From GCA-2686265 sp036010965 (GTDB taxonomy: Bacteria; Planctomycetota; UBA1135; GCA-002686595), in assembly GCA_036010965.1 (NCBI GenBank), contig DASCMO010000011.1:1-64000 (forward strand): 64,000 nucleotides of DNA, read 5' to 3'. Positions 26,747-34,893 of this stretch are shown here, in pieces. The notes under the pieces are model-generated. The model had not been told where the DNA came from. It saw only the letters and a list, made by a program, of their open reading frames with translations, and did not search any database. Each line of letters opens with the position of its first letter. Within the stretch, counting starts at the first letter, position 1. The position numbers were made by a program, and so were the translations under genes.

Positions 26747-27640
26747 GTGAGGCCCCGCCCGGGGACTCGAGCGCAGCAAGGCACCCGCGCCATTGCGGGG
26801 CGCCGGGGGCGCGTCCCGCTCTGGGTCGTGCTGCTGCTCGGCGGCGGTCTGGTCTCCCTCGCCTGCAAGGTCCTCTCGGAGCACTTCCTGGACAGCGATG
26901 TGGCCGTGATCGACACGCGGCGCGTCGCCATCGAGGGCGCGGACTGGGCGCCCGCCGGCTGGAGTGCCTCGCTCGCGGCGCGCCTCGCCGCCCACGGCCC
27001 GGTCTCAAGCCTGGACAGCAAAGGCCGCCGCGCCCTGGTGGCCGAGGTCGAGGCCTCGCCCTTCGTGCGCTCGGTGACCACCGAGCACGTCCTGTGGCCC
27101 GACGGCCTGGCCCTCGACGTCGAGTTGCGCCGGCCGGTCGCCAGCCTGCGCACGCGCGACGGGCGCTTCCGTATCGTGGCGGCGGACGGCACGGTGTTGC
27201 CCGGACTCTGGCCCACGCCCCCCGAACACGCAGACGGCGTCCTGCCCGTGGTCGGTCCCAACGACGGCGCGCTCTTCGACCTGCGAGCGGGCGACGAGCT
27301 GGTCGAGGAGCGCCATCTCGACGCGCTCTCGGTGGCCGTCTCCCTCGGGGTGCACCTGAGCGCCGAGGAGATGCGCTTCCTCGGCCCGGTGTTGATCGAC
27401 GCCGAGCTGGCGCGCGCCTCGTCGGTCGACGAGCCGGGTACGCGCCTGTTCCTCGAGGACAAACGCCTGGTGTTCTTCGGTCGAGCCCCGCGCGAGGCGC
27501 GACCGGGCGAGCTGCCCGAGGCGCACAAGTGGGCCCACCTGCGCCGGGCCATCGGGACCCTCGGGGACGGCGCCGATTGGGACCTCCTCGACGTGCGCTG
27601 GGACCGCGGCCGGATCCGCTACCGCGAGCGGGCGGGCTGA
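26747..27640 (+). CDS. FtsQ/DivIB-like membrane-anchored POTRA protein
   Basis: A 297-residue protein with a basic N-terminus, one membrane segment at about 24-42 (PLWVVLLLGGGLVSLACK) and an extracytoplasmic remainder. The segment LVAEVEASPFVRSV..EHVLWPDGLALDVELRRPVASL and then IVAADGTVLPG follows the POTRA-plus-beta pattern of FtsQ/DivIB, in which the first half binds partners of the divisome. Overall length is typical. FtsQ usually lies in the dcw cluster with ftsA and ftsZ, and these are absent here, so identity is based on architecture and the WPD..VxVxxRxPVA motif. GTG start at 26747. Confidence 0.55.
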   Translation: MRPRPGTRAQQGTRAIAGRRGRVPLWVVLLLGGGLVSLACKVLSEHFLDSDVAVIDTRRVAIEGADWAPAGWSASLAARLAAHGPVSSLDSKGRRALVAEVEASPFVRSVTTEHVLWPDGLALDVELRRPVASLRTRDGRFRIVAADGTVLPGLWPTPPEHADGVLPVVGPNDGALFDLRAGDELVEERHLDALSVAVSLGVHLSAEEMRFLGPVLIDAELARASSVDEPGTRLFLEDKRLVFFGRAPREARPGELPEAHKWAHLRRAIGTLGDGADWDLLDVRWDRGRIRYRERAG

Positions 27641-27710
27641 GGCGCATGAGGTCGGCCAGGATCCTCCCTGGGAGGCGAGCGCGATCTGCACGGCTCTCCG
27701 GCCCGCGAGG

Positions 27711-28328
27711 ATGGCGCCAGTGAGCCGCGCGGGGGCGAGCCTGGCCTGGGCCCTGTCCCTGGCGCCCTGCGTGGCGTGGGGCGCGGCGCGCGAGTCCCTG
27801 GGCGACGCCTCGCGCCTGGCCCTGGTGGCGGCGGTCTGGCTGGCCCTGGTGGGGCTGCCCGCAGCGGCCGGGGCGGTGGAGGAGGCGCGCGCCTGGCCGC
27901 GGGCCCTGGCCCTGGCCCTGCCGCCGGCGGCCTGCGCGGCCTGGCTCGACCTACGGGCGGGACACGCGCTCGAGGCCCTGGGGCTCACGGCGATCGGCGC
28001 TCTGGCGCTCTTCGCCGTTCTGGGCGAGGCGCGCCGCGCGGCGGCTGGATCGGGGGGGATCGGCCTGTACGCGCCCCTCTGGCTGGTGCTCGTGCCGGGC
28101 GCCCCGGGCCTGCGCGCGGCCCTGGGCTGGGCGGCCACCGGCCCTGGCGAGCCCTTCGGAGTCGTGCGCTGGCTGGCGGAGCGCGGACCCGTGGGCTGGG
28201 CCTTCGCGCGCCTCGCACCCGGGCCGGCGGTGGCGCCCTGGATCGGCGTCGCGGCCCTGGCGGCTGTCCTCTGGGCGGCGGGCAAAATCGATGGCCGAGG
28301 AGCCCTTCGGGAACAGGTGCGCGGGTGA
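27711..28328 (+). CDS. Multi-pass membrane protein, unknown
   Basis: A 205-residue protein, mostly hydrophobic, with about five or six membrane segments (first SLAWALSLAPCVAWGAA, last WIGVAALAAVLWAAG). It contains a glycine- and proline-rich loop (LVLVPGAPGLRAALG). No family motif is visible. Its stop overlaps the start of the next gene, so the two are translationally coupled and may form a pair. Alternative starts inside the first 30 codons cannot be excluded. I do not assign a function. Confidence 0.65.
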   Translation: MAPVSRAGASLAWALSLAPCVAWGAARESLGDASRLALVAAVWLALVGLPAAAGAVEEARAWPRALALALPPAACAAWLDLRAGHALEALGLTAIGALALFAVLGEARRAAAGSGGIGLYAPLWLVLVPGAPGLRAALGWAATGPGEPFGVVRWLAERGPVGWAFARLAPGPAVAPWIGVAALAAVLWAAGKIDGRGALREQVRG

Positions 28329-29344
28329 TCGCCGTCGCCTTGAGTTGCGCCATGACCCTGGGCACTCCCGCATCCCAGGACGCCTTTCAGGCGGCGGAGT
28401 TGCGCCTGGAGGGCCCGCTTTCGGAGGTCACGATCGAGGGCGGCGGCGGCTGGACGACGCGCGTCGTGGGCGAGCTGGGCGCGGGGGAGGTGCGCACCCT
28501 GCGCGTGCCCATCGTTGTCGCGGACGTTCCTTTGCAGGCCGCCGCGCCGGCGCTGAGCTTCGCTCCCAGCGACGGCGGCGGCGACGCGGCCCTCGCTCCC
28601 GCCTCCTCGCCGCCGCCGGGCTGGGAAGCCCTGCCCGCGGGCCTGCGGCGCCGGACCTTGCCGCCTGTGCACGCCACCCGAATCGGACCGGGCGCGCCGC
28701 GCCTGGCGCTGATCGCCGCGGCCGCCGTGCTCTCCCTGGCGTTCTGGCGCAAGACCCCCGCGGCCCTCGCGGCGGGGATCGCGGCCTGCGCCCTGTGCTT
28801 CGTCCTGCCCGATCGCCCGCCGCCGCGGGCCGCGTTGGAGGTCCTCGAAGGGGACGGGGCGAGCGGGCGCTGGCTGCGGGTGAGGGGCGCGCTCTCGACC
28901 CTCGAGGTGGAAGCCGGGAGCGCGGGCTGGTGCGAGTCGATGCCGGTCTCTTCTGGGCGACGCCTGGAGGTCACCCTGGCCGGTGGTCTGCGCTGGACCC
29001 TGGTGGGGGAGGGCCTGGCGCTCTACGCCCTGGAGCCGGGCGGCGACCTCGGGCGCCTGGGACCGGAGGGCAACGAGGTCCGCGACCTGGCGGCCGCCTG
29101 GCGCCGGGACGGGGCGGGGCGCTGGACCTTTCACGGGCCCTGGGGGCGAGGCGATCCCATGCCGGTGGCCCGCGCGGGCGCGAGCGCACCCGCGAGCGAC
29201 CCTGCGGGCGCCCCGCCCGGCTGGCTGATCTCGGCCCTACCGCAAGGGGTCGGCGTCACCGTGGGGCGCGCCGCGGCGGGCACGGGCGGTGTGCCGCTCT
29301 GGGTGCGCTGGGTGGAGGGGCCCTCTTTCAATGAAAGGCGTTGA
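28325..29344 (+). CDS. Exported or membrane-anchored protein, unknown
   Basis: A 339-residue protein. The GTG at 28325 overlaps the TGA of the previous gene (GTGA), giving an N-terminus that looks like a signal peptide (MIAVALSCAMTLGTPASQ). Two adjacent hydrophobic segments occur near residues 120-160 (LALIAAAAVLSLAFW and AALAAGIAACALCFVLP), with soluble domains on both sides. The architecture suggests an export-facing domain, a hairpin in the membrane and a second soluble part. No known domain is recognised. Together with the preceding gene it forms a two-gene unit directly before the L13 leader. Confidence 0.65.
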   Translation: MIAVALSCAMTLGTPASQDAFQAAELRLEGPLSEVTIEGGGGWTTRVVGELGAGEVRTLRVPIVVADVPLQAAAPALSFAPSDGGGDAALAPASSPPPGWEALPAGLRRRTLPPVHATRIGPGAPRLALIAAAAVLSLAFWRKTPAALAAGIAACALCFVLPDRPPPRAALEVLEGDGASGRWLRVRGALSTLEVEAGSAGWCESMPVSSGRRLEVTLAGGLRWTLVGEGLALYALEPGGDLGRLGPEGNEVRDLAAAWRRDGAGRWTFHGPWGRGDPMPVARAGASAPASDPAGAPPGWLISALPQGVGVTVGRAAAGTGGVPLWVRWVEGPSFNERR

Positions 29345-29517
29345 TGGCCCCGGGGGCGCCCGCTACCCTCTTTGGCCCTGTTCGGGATCCATCGCGCCTA
29401 CCGGCGCCCTCCCGGCCGACCCCTCTCCGGACGAAATCGCTCCGGGCGAACCTGTTGCGGACGATCCGTCTTCCTGACGGACCCCCGCCCGACCGATCCC
29501 CGAAGACCTCCCGATTC

Positions 29518-29949
29518 ATGCGCACGACCCACGTCAAGGCCTCCGACGTCGAGGACCGCTGGCTCCTGTTCGACGCCTCCCGCTTCCCCCTCGGACGCAT
29601 GGCGAGCGCTATCGCCACGCGCCTGATCGGCAAGGACCGTCCGACCTACACGCCCAGCGAGCACGGCGCCACCCACGTGGTGGTCATCAACAGCGCCCAG
29701 ACCGTCCTGACTGGCAAGAAGTCGACGGACAAGGAATACCAGTCTTACTCCGGATACCCCGGCGGCCGCCACGTGCGCAGCGCAGAGCTGATCCGCAGCG
29801 TGCGCCCCAGTGACATGGTGACCCTCGCCGTGCGGCGCATGCTGCCGAAGAACAAGCTCGGGCGCACGATGCTCTCTCACCTGAAGGTCTACCCGGGTGC
29901 CGATCACCCGCACACCGCCCAGCAGCCGGTCGCTGTGGAGAAACTCTGA
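29518..29949 (+). CDS. rplM: 50S ribosomal protein L13 (uL13)
   Basis: L13 is an early assembly protein of the large ribosomal subunit. The 143-residue protein shows the family pattern: DRWLLFDASRFPLGRMAS at the start, YTPSEHGATHVVVINS, GKKSTDKEYQSYSGYPGG and the C-terminal LGRTMLSHLKVYPGADHPH. The frame is open upstream but the family N-terminus fixes the ATG at 29518. It is followed after four bases by rpsI, the usual rplM-rpsI operon. The 170 bases in front contain no clear promoter or L13 autoregulatory structure that I can identify. Confidence 0.97.
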   Translation: MRTTHVKASDVEDRWLLFDASRFPLGRMASAIATRLIGKDRPTYTPSEHGATHVVVINSAQTVLTGKKSTDKEYQSYSGYPGGRHVRSAELIRSVRPSDMVTLAVRRMLPKNKLGRTMLSHLKVYPGADHPHTAQQPVAVEKL

Positions 29950-29953
29950 TCCG

Positions 29954-30349
29954 ATGACAGACACCAAGTACATCTGGGGCCTCGGCCGCCGCAAGTCATC
30001 CGTGGCCCGCGTGCGGATCTGCAGCGGCGCGGGCGCCTTCCTCGTCAACGGCAAGGAAGTCGGCGTTTTCTTCTCCACGGTCCAGAACCGCGATCGCGCC
30101 CAGGCGCCCCTCTCGGCCACTGAGACGACCGGGACCTACGATGTGTTCTGCAACGTCAACGGCGGCGGCACGACCGGCCAGGCGGATGCCGTGCGCATGG
30201 GCCTCGCGCGAGCGCTGAAGACGGCCAATCCCGGGTTCGAAGAGGTCCTACGCGGGGGCGGCCTGTTGACCCGTGACAGCCGCATGAAGGAGCGCAAGAA
30301 GTACGGCCGGCGCGGAGCGCGCCGCGGGTTCCAGTTCTCGAAGCGCTAG
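29954..30349 (+). CDS. rpsI: 30S ribosomal protein S9 (uS9)
   Basis: S9 binds the 3' major domain of 16S rRNA and its C-terminal tail reaches the P-site tRNA. The 131-residue protein begins YIWGLGRRKSSVARVRI and ends with the conserved basic tail DSRMKERKKYGRRGARRG followed by FQFSKR, as in all bacterial S9 proteins. The true start is 29954, four bases after the L13 stop. Length is normal. Confidence 0.97.
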   Translation: MTDTKYIWGLGRRKSSVARVRICSGAGAFLVNGKEVGVFFSTVQNRDRAQAPLSATETTGTYDVFCNVNGGGTTGQADAVRMGLARALKTANPGFEEVLRGGGLLTRDSRMKERKKYGRRGARRGFQFSKR

Positions 30350-30400
30350 GAACGCGGCAAGCCGGAAGCGCCCTCCCACGGCGCGCCGCCCAAGAACACC

Positions 30401-31153
30401 ATGGCGGGCCACTCTCACTCCGCGAACATCAAGCACCGCAAGAACGCGGTGGATGCGAAGCGTGGGAAGCTCTTCAGCAAGCTGGCGCGGGCCGTCATCT
30501 CCGCCGCGCGCCAGGGGGGTGGGGACCTCGACGGCAACCCACGCCTGAAGCTGGCGGTCGAGAAGGCCAAGGCGGGCAACATGCCCAAGGACTCGATCGC
30601 GCGCGCCATCCGGCGCGGGACCGGCGAGGGCGGCGACGCGAGCCAGTACGAGGACCTGCTCTACGAGGGCTACGCCGCGGGCGGGGTGGCGATCCTGGTG
30701 GCCTGTCTGACCGACAACCGGCACCGCACGTCGCCCGAGATCAAGCACCTCTTCGACAAGAACGAGGGCAACCTGGGCTCTCCCGGCTCGGTGGCCTTTC
30801 TCTTCGACCTGCGCTCGGTCTTCGGGGCCGAGATCGGTGAGCGGGGCGAGGACGCCTGGCTGGACCTGGCCCTGGAAGCGGGAGCCGAGGATGTGGAGTT
30901 CGACGCCGGCTACGTCACGGTCCTGGCCCCGGCGGTCGAGTTCCTCGATGTGAAGAGCGCCCTGGAGGAGGTCGGGGTCGAACTCTCCTCGGCCGAGACG
31001 GCCTACGTGCCCCAGAACAGCGTGGCGGTCGAGGAGCGGGATATCGCGCGCCGCGTCCTGCGCCTGATCGAGGCCCTCGAGGACAACGACGACGTTCAGC
31101 ACGTCTATGCCAACTACGACATGCCGGCCGAATGGCTCGCCGGGGAAGAGTGA
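30401..31153 (+). CDS. yebC: YebC/PmpR-family protein
   Basis: A 250-residue member of the YebC/TACO1 family. These proteins act as transcriptional regulators in some bacteria and, in recent work, as factors that help ribosomes through proline stretches. The N-terminus is diagnostic: MAGHSHSANIKHRKNAVD and KLFSKLARAVISAARQGGGD, then NMPKDSIARAIRRGTGE. The second domain shows EGYAAGGVAILVACLTDNRHRT and GSPGSVAFLFD. It lies 51 bases downstream of rpsI; its closeness to ribosomal genes suits a role in translation. Confidence 0.95.
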   Translation: MAGHSHSANIKHRKNAVDAKRGKLFSKLARAVISAARQGGGDLDGNPRLKLAVEKAKAGNMPKDSIARAIRRGTGEGGDASQYEDLLYEGYAAGGVAILVACLTDNRHRTSPEIKHLFDKNEGNLGSPGSVAFLFDLRSVFGAEIGERGEDAWLDLALEAGAEDVEFDAGYVTVLAPAVEFLDVKSALEEVGVELSSAETAYVPQNSVAVEERDIARRVLRLIEALEDNDDVQHVYANYDMPAEWLAGEE

Positions 31154-31210
31154 TCGGTTCCCCCGTGGCGAGGGTTGCAACGGGAGCTCTGATGGGGTTC
31201 GCTGGGCATC

Positions 31211-32197
31211 ATGGGTGATGGATTGAGAACGATCTGGATCGTGACCACCGACGAGATCCTGCTGGCCCAGACGCGGACCGCCGCGACGGGCCTGGAGGGG
31301 GACGACCACGGGCAGGGAGAGGCCGCGGCCACCGACGCCCTGGAGGGCTGGGAGGTAAAGACCGTCGATTCCATCGAGCTGCTCACCCAGCAGCCGCCGG
31401 CCATCGGAGACGTGATCCTGCTCGACAAGTGGTTGCGCGGCGAAAACGTCTACGAGGCGTGCCGCGGCCTGACCGGGCGCACTCGCAGCCGGATCTTCAT
31501 CATCGCTGAGCACGAGAACGAGGCGGCCCTCTCGATCGCCTCCTTCTGCGGTGCGGGGGGGATCATCAACCGGCCGGTCACCCCCACCAACCTGCGCGAG
31601 GCCATCGACGCCTCCCCGGTCCCGCGGCCCGCCTGGCGCGACGACGCTAGGGGGCCCACCGAAGAGCGCGAGCCCGCCTTCCCCGAGAAGCTCCTGGTGG
31701 AGATCGCTACCGGTCGCCCGGACGTGAACCTCGTGAACGCCCTGGTCGATCCGCAGACCAGCCTGTTCAACTTCGCCTTCCTGAACTTCAAGCTCGACGA
31801 GGAGTTCAAACGGGCCCAGCGTTTCCACGACTCCCTCTCGTGCGTCATGCTCGGTTTCGAGGGACAGGCCGGCGATGACGTCTTGCGCGAGCTGGCGGGC
31901 ATCATCCTGGAAGGCTCGCGGGACACGGACGTGCTTGGTCGCTTCGACGAGAGCGCGTTCCTGTTTCTGCTGCCGCGCACCGCAGCCGAAGGAGCCGGCA
32001 TCATGGCGCGGCGCGTGGGCGATCGGGCTCAGGAACGTGGCCTGACCGATCTGGTCGGGGACGCCCTGATCATCTCGGTCGGCATCTCGTGCTGCCCCCA
32101 TCCCGAGATCCGCGAGCGCGAGGACCTCTACCGCTGTGCCCGCGAGGCTTTCGTCGAGGCCCGAGCCGCCGGCGGCGGCGTGATCGCCTGCTCCTGA
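31211..32197 (+). CDS. Receiver-like plus degenerate GGDEF-domain protein
   Basis: A 328-residue protein with two parts. The first 135 residues have a receiver-like outline (IWIVTTDEILLAQTRTA, then DVILLDKWLRGENVYEACR and FIIAEHENEAALSI), with Asp in the expected phosphorylation strand. Residues about 180-328 resemble a diguanylate cyclase: PQTSLFNFAFLNFKLDEEF at the start, DVLRELAGIILEGSR, and LGRFDESAFLFLLP at the position of the GGDEF signature. The signature itself is lost (RFDESAF instead of RxGGEEF), so it is not expected to make cyclic di-GMP. A sensing or scaffold role is more likely. It sits just before an FHA, kinase and sigma gene trio. Confidence 0.72.
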   Translation: MGDGLRTIWIVTTDEILLAQTRTAATGLEGDDHGQGEAAATDALEGWEVKTVDSIELLTQQPPAIGDVILLDKWLRGENVYEACRGLTGRTRSRIFIIAEHENEAALSIASFCGAGGIINRPVTPTNLREAIDASPVPRPAWRDDARGPTEEREPAFPEKLLVEIATGRPDVNLVNALVDPQTSLFNFAFLNFKLDEEFKRAQRFHDSLSCVMLGFEGQAGDDVLRELAGIILEGSRDTDVLGRFDESAFLFLLPRTAAEGAGIMARRVGDRAQERGLTDLVGDALIISVGISCCPHPEIREREDLYRCAREAFVEARAAGGGVIACS

Positions 32198-32285
32198 GGG
32201 AGCCGCGCCCCCGGTGAGGGGCGCAGCACCGGGCTGCGGGCTGGGAAAAATGGAAGGCGTCGGGTCCCGCATGGGGGGCTGATCC

Positions 32286-33374
32286 ATGGCCCTCGAATTC
32301 CCTTACTTCCTGCGCCGTCGGCTGCGCCTGCACGAAGCTCGGCGCGCCCTGCTCGCGGGCTCGCCGGCCGTCGCCCTCGATCGCCTGGCCGACCCCTGTC
32401 TGGCGCACTCCGCCGACGCCGAGCGCCTGCGGGTGCGGGCCCGCGAAGCGCTCGGAGGTGAGGCGGGCGGGGCACCCGAGGCCGAGAGGGGCATCGCGAG
32501 CGCCCTGGAAGGCCTGCTGGAGGAGATGCGCGAGGCACGCGAGGGGAGCGAGCAGGGGGTCGCTCCCGTGGGGAGCCCTTCCGGGAGTTTTTCCGATCCC
32601 GCGCCGGGCGAATCGCTCCGCGAGCCCGACCCCAAGCCCGCAGCGGATGGAGGGGGCGATGGCGCTGGGGGCGAGGGAGACCCCCTGCGTTTCCTCCTGG
32701 CGGTGGACGACGCCGGCGAGTTCCTGGTGGCCTGTGGCGAGCAGGTTGTCCTGGGCCACGCGCGGGCGGGGGTGGCGGACCTGCCGTTTCTGGCCGACCT
32801 GGACGCGCGCCACGCGCGCATCCAGGGCGGGGAGTCCTTCCACGGCGGGCCCCTGTGGCGCGTCGAGCCCATCGTGGGCCAGAACATCACCGTCGACGGC
32901 GCGCCGATCGGAGCGGGCGGCGCCGAGCTCGCCGAGGGTGACGAGATAGGTCTCTCGCCGAACCTCGCCCTGCGTTTCACCTTGCCTGAGGTGTCCAGCG
33001 GCGTCTGCTGCCTCGAACTCTTGCACGGAGCCGAGTGCTTCGGCGCGGCGCGCGTGCTACTCGTGCGGCCGGGGTCGGCCGCGTGCCTGCGCATCGGCGC
33101 GCGCCCAGAGCGCCACATCGCCGTGCGCGGCCTGCCGTCTGAGGTGCGCCTGGAGCTGGCCGACGGCGAACTGGTGATCCACTGCGAGGCGGGCCTCTGG
33201 GCGCGTGGCCTGCAGGGCGCCGCGGAGCAGCGCGAGGCTGCCCCGGTCAGCCTGCGTATCCCCTGCCCGCCGGAGAGGCGAATCGACTTTGTCGTGGGCA
33301 GCTCCGAGGGTGGGCGGCCGCCCTTCAGCTTTTCGGTCAGTCCCGTGCCTCAGTCTGGAGAGGGAAACCGATGA
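32286..33374 (+). CDS. FHA-domain protein with N-terminal helical region
   Basis: A 362-residue protein. The first 60 residues are helical and Arg/Leu-rich, followed by an acidic, Gly/Pro-rich linker (about 65-130). Residues about 140-240 form an FHA-like domain: VVLGHARAGVADLPFLAD, DARHARIQGG, then QNITVDGAPIGAGGAELAEG and DEIGLSPNLALRF, with the order of FHA motifs (phosphothreonine-binding loops, His in RHARI, and N in the NITVDG loop). The remaining part contains further beta strands without a motif. FHA domains bind phosphothreonine, so the Ser/Thr kinase encoded 117 bases downstream is a natural partner. Confidence 0.75.
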   Translation: MALEFPYFLRRRLRLHEARRALLAGSPAVALDRLADPCLAHSADAERLRVRAREALGGEAGGAPEAERGIASALEGLLEEMREAREGSEQGVAPVGSPSGSFSDPAPGESLREPDPKPAADGGGDGAGGEGDPLRFLLAVDDAGEFLVACGEQVVLGHARAGVADLPFLADLDARHARIQGGESFHGGPLWRVEPIVGQNITVDGAPIGAGGAELAEGDEIGLSPNLALRFTLPEVSSGVCCLELLHGAECFGAARVLLVRPGSAACLRIGARPERHIAVRGLPSEVRLELADGELVIHCEAGLWARGLQGAAEQREAAPVSLRIPCPPERRIDFVVGSSEGGRPPFSFSVSPVPQSGEGNR

Positions 33375-33423
33375 CCCAGTGGACTCGCGGATCGGCTCCT
33401 CGCGGGGCGTCGCGGCGAGGGCC

Positions 33424-33453
33424 TTCGGAGCCCGCCGCAAGGATGCGTAGAAT
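33424..33453 (+). promoter_or_regulatory. Candidate promoter of the Ser/Thr kinase gene
   Basis: TTCGGA (33424-33429) and TAGAAT (33448-33453) are separated by 18 bases. The hexamer begins 44 bases before the kinase ATG at 33492. The -10 match is good, the -35 weak. Confidence 0.4.
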
Positions 33454-33491
33454 GGGAGGCGCTTCGCGCGTGTAGATCGGAGCAGACGTTT

Positions 33492-34892
33492 ATGGACTGG
33501 GAAGCCTTCTTCAACGCCTTTCGGGAGCCCGACTTCATCCCGGGTTACGAGATCCAGAACCGCCTCGGTGGGGGCGCCTTCGGAGAGGTCTACAAGGCGC
33601 GCAAGCACTCGATCGGCAAGTCCTACGCGATCAAGTTCCTCAAGATCGACAACGAGGGACAGCGCGAGGCGATCGAGCGCGAACTCGAGCAGGTGCGCCA
33701 CTTCGCGGCCATCGATCACCCCAACCTCGTGACGATCGAGGACCTGGGGACGGTCATGGACGTTCCCTACCTGATCATGGGCTACGCGGGCGAGGAGACC
33801 CTGGCGCGGCGCCTCAAGCGCGGCGACCTCTCGCGGGGTGAGGCGAGCACCTACTTCGTCCAGGCCTGCCGGGGCGTGCTTGCACTCCACGACCGGCGCC
33901 TGGTGCACTTCGACCTCAAGCCGGGGAACATCTTCATCAAGGGCGACGTCGCGCGCGTCGGCGACTACGGCCTCTCGAAGCTGATGAGCGAGGGCCAGCT
34001 GACCCTCAGTTTCGGCCGCGGGACGCCGCACTACATGGCGCCCGAGATCCTGCGCAGCCGCGCCGATCATCGGGCGGACATCTACTCCCTGGGCGTGATC
34101 CTGTTCGAGAGTCTCGCCGGACAGGTGCCCTACGAACCCAGCACTCCGGGTGGTCTGATCCTGCGTTTGGAGGACGAGCCTCCGAGCTTCCCCGACGACT
34201 TCCCCGCGCCTCTGCGCGTGGTCGTCGAGCGCTGCCTGCGGGTCGACCCCGCCGATCGCTACGACGGCGTGCACGCCTTGCTCGAGGAGCTGGGGCAGAC
34301 GGCGCGGCCCGGAGATTCGATCACCTTCGACCCTTCCATCGGCCTGCCCGCCGCGCCCGCGCCCCTTGCGGAGGCGGGGGCCGTCGCCCGCGCCCCCGCG
34401 GGGGGGGAACTGCGCGGCACGGCCGCCGAGTTGACGCGCGGGGCCGTGGAGGTGGCGCGCGGGATGTGGGACGGGTTGAAGACCGCCGGCACGCCGCGTC
34501 ACGAGGCGTCGACCGCGGTGGCCGAGGGAGAACCGACCCCGGTCGCTACTCCGACCTTGGGAAGCGCCGCACGGGAAGCGGCCACGCCGACACCCGTGTC
34601 TCCGGCCCAGGCGGCCGGTGCGTCGCCGCCCGCTCCCGCCCGCAGGACGGTCCCGGTGCCGCCGCCGGCGACGGGTGGTCCCCTGGGAGCGGTCTTTGCC
34701 ACCGTCGGCCTGGCCTTCGAGGTCCTCGGCACCTTGTTGAGCGGAATCGTGGGCAGTGCTCGGGGCGTGTTCGAGGGATCGGGGTTCGCCTTCCTCGCGC
34801 GCCTGTTCGTCTTCCTGATGCTGTTCGCCCTGCTCGGGAGCGTCCTGGCGGGCGTCCTGCTGGCCGTCGTGAGGAGCTCCTCGCTGTGGTGA
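33492..34892 (+). CDS. Membrane-anchored serine/threonine protein kinase
   Basis: A 466-residue Hanks-type kinase. The glycine loop is LGGGAFGEVYKA (25-36), the ATP lysine is K48 (YAIKFLK), the catalytic loop is HFDLKPGN with D141, the metal site is DYG with D158 (usually DFG), and GTPHYMAPEI is the P+1 region. HFD replaces HRD, so it belongs to the kinases without the activating arginine. After residue 280 comes a Pro/Ala-rich linker, and residues about 435-460 form a membrane segment (VFLMLFALLGSVLAGVLLAVV), leaving a very short extracytoplasmic tail. It has no PASTA or other sensor domain. The sigma gene starts two bases after its stop. Confidence 0.93.
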   Translation: MDWEAFFNAFREPDFIPGYEIQNRLGGGAFGEVYKARKHSIGKSYAIKFLKIDNEGQREAIERELEQVRHFAAIDHPNLVTIEDLGTVMDVPYLIMGYAGEETLARRLKRGDLSRGEASTYFVQACRGVLALHDRRLVHFDLKPGNIFIKGDVARVGDYGLSKLMSEGQLTLSFGRGTPHYMAPEILRSRADHRADIYSLGVILFESLAGQVPYEPSTPGGLILRLEDEPPSFPDDFPAPLRVVVERCLRVDPADRYDGVHALLEELGQTARPGDSITFDPSIGLPAAPAPLAEAGAVARAPAGGELRGTAAELTRGAVEVARGMWDGLKTAGTPRHEASTAVAEGEPTPVATPTLGSAAREAATPTPVSPAQAAGASPPAPARRTVPVPPPATGGPLGAVFATVGLAFEVLGTLLSGIVGSARGVFEGSGFAFLARLFVFLMLFALLGSVLAGVLLAVVRSSSLW

Positions 34893-34893
34893 G

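Noticed and set aside
27005..29134. Minus-strand open frame of about 700 codons across the FtsQ-like and membrane-protein genes
   Set aside because: The translation is a low-complexity Arg/Ala/Pro mixture without domains. The plus-strand genes have membrane segments and overlapping starts and stops.
30248..32287. Minus-strand open frame of about 680 codons opposite yebC and the GGDEF protein
   Set aside because: yebC is a clear, conserved gene on the plus strand, and the antisense product has no motif.
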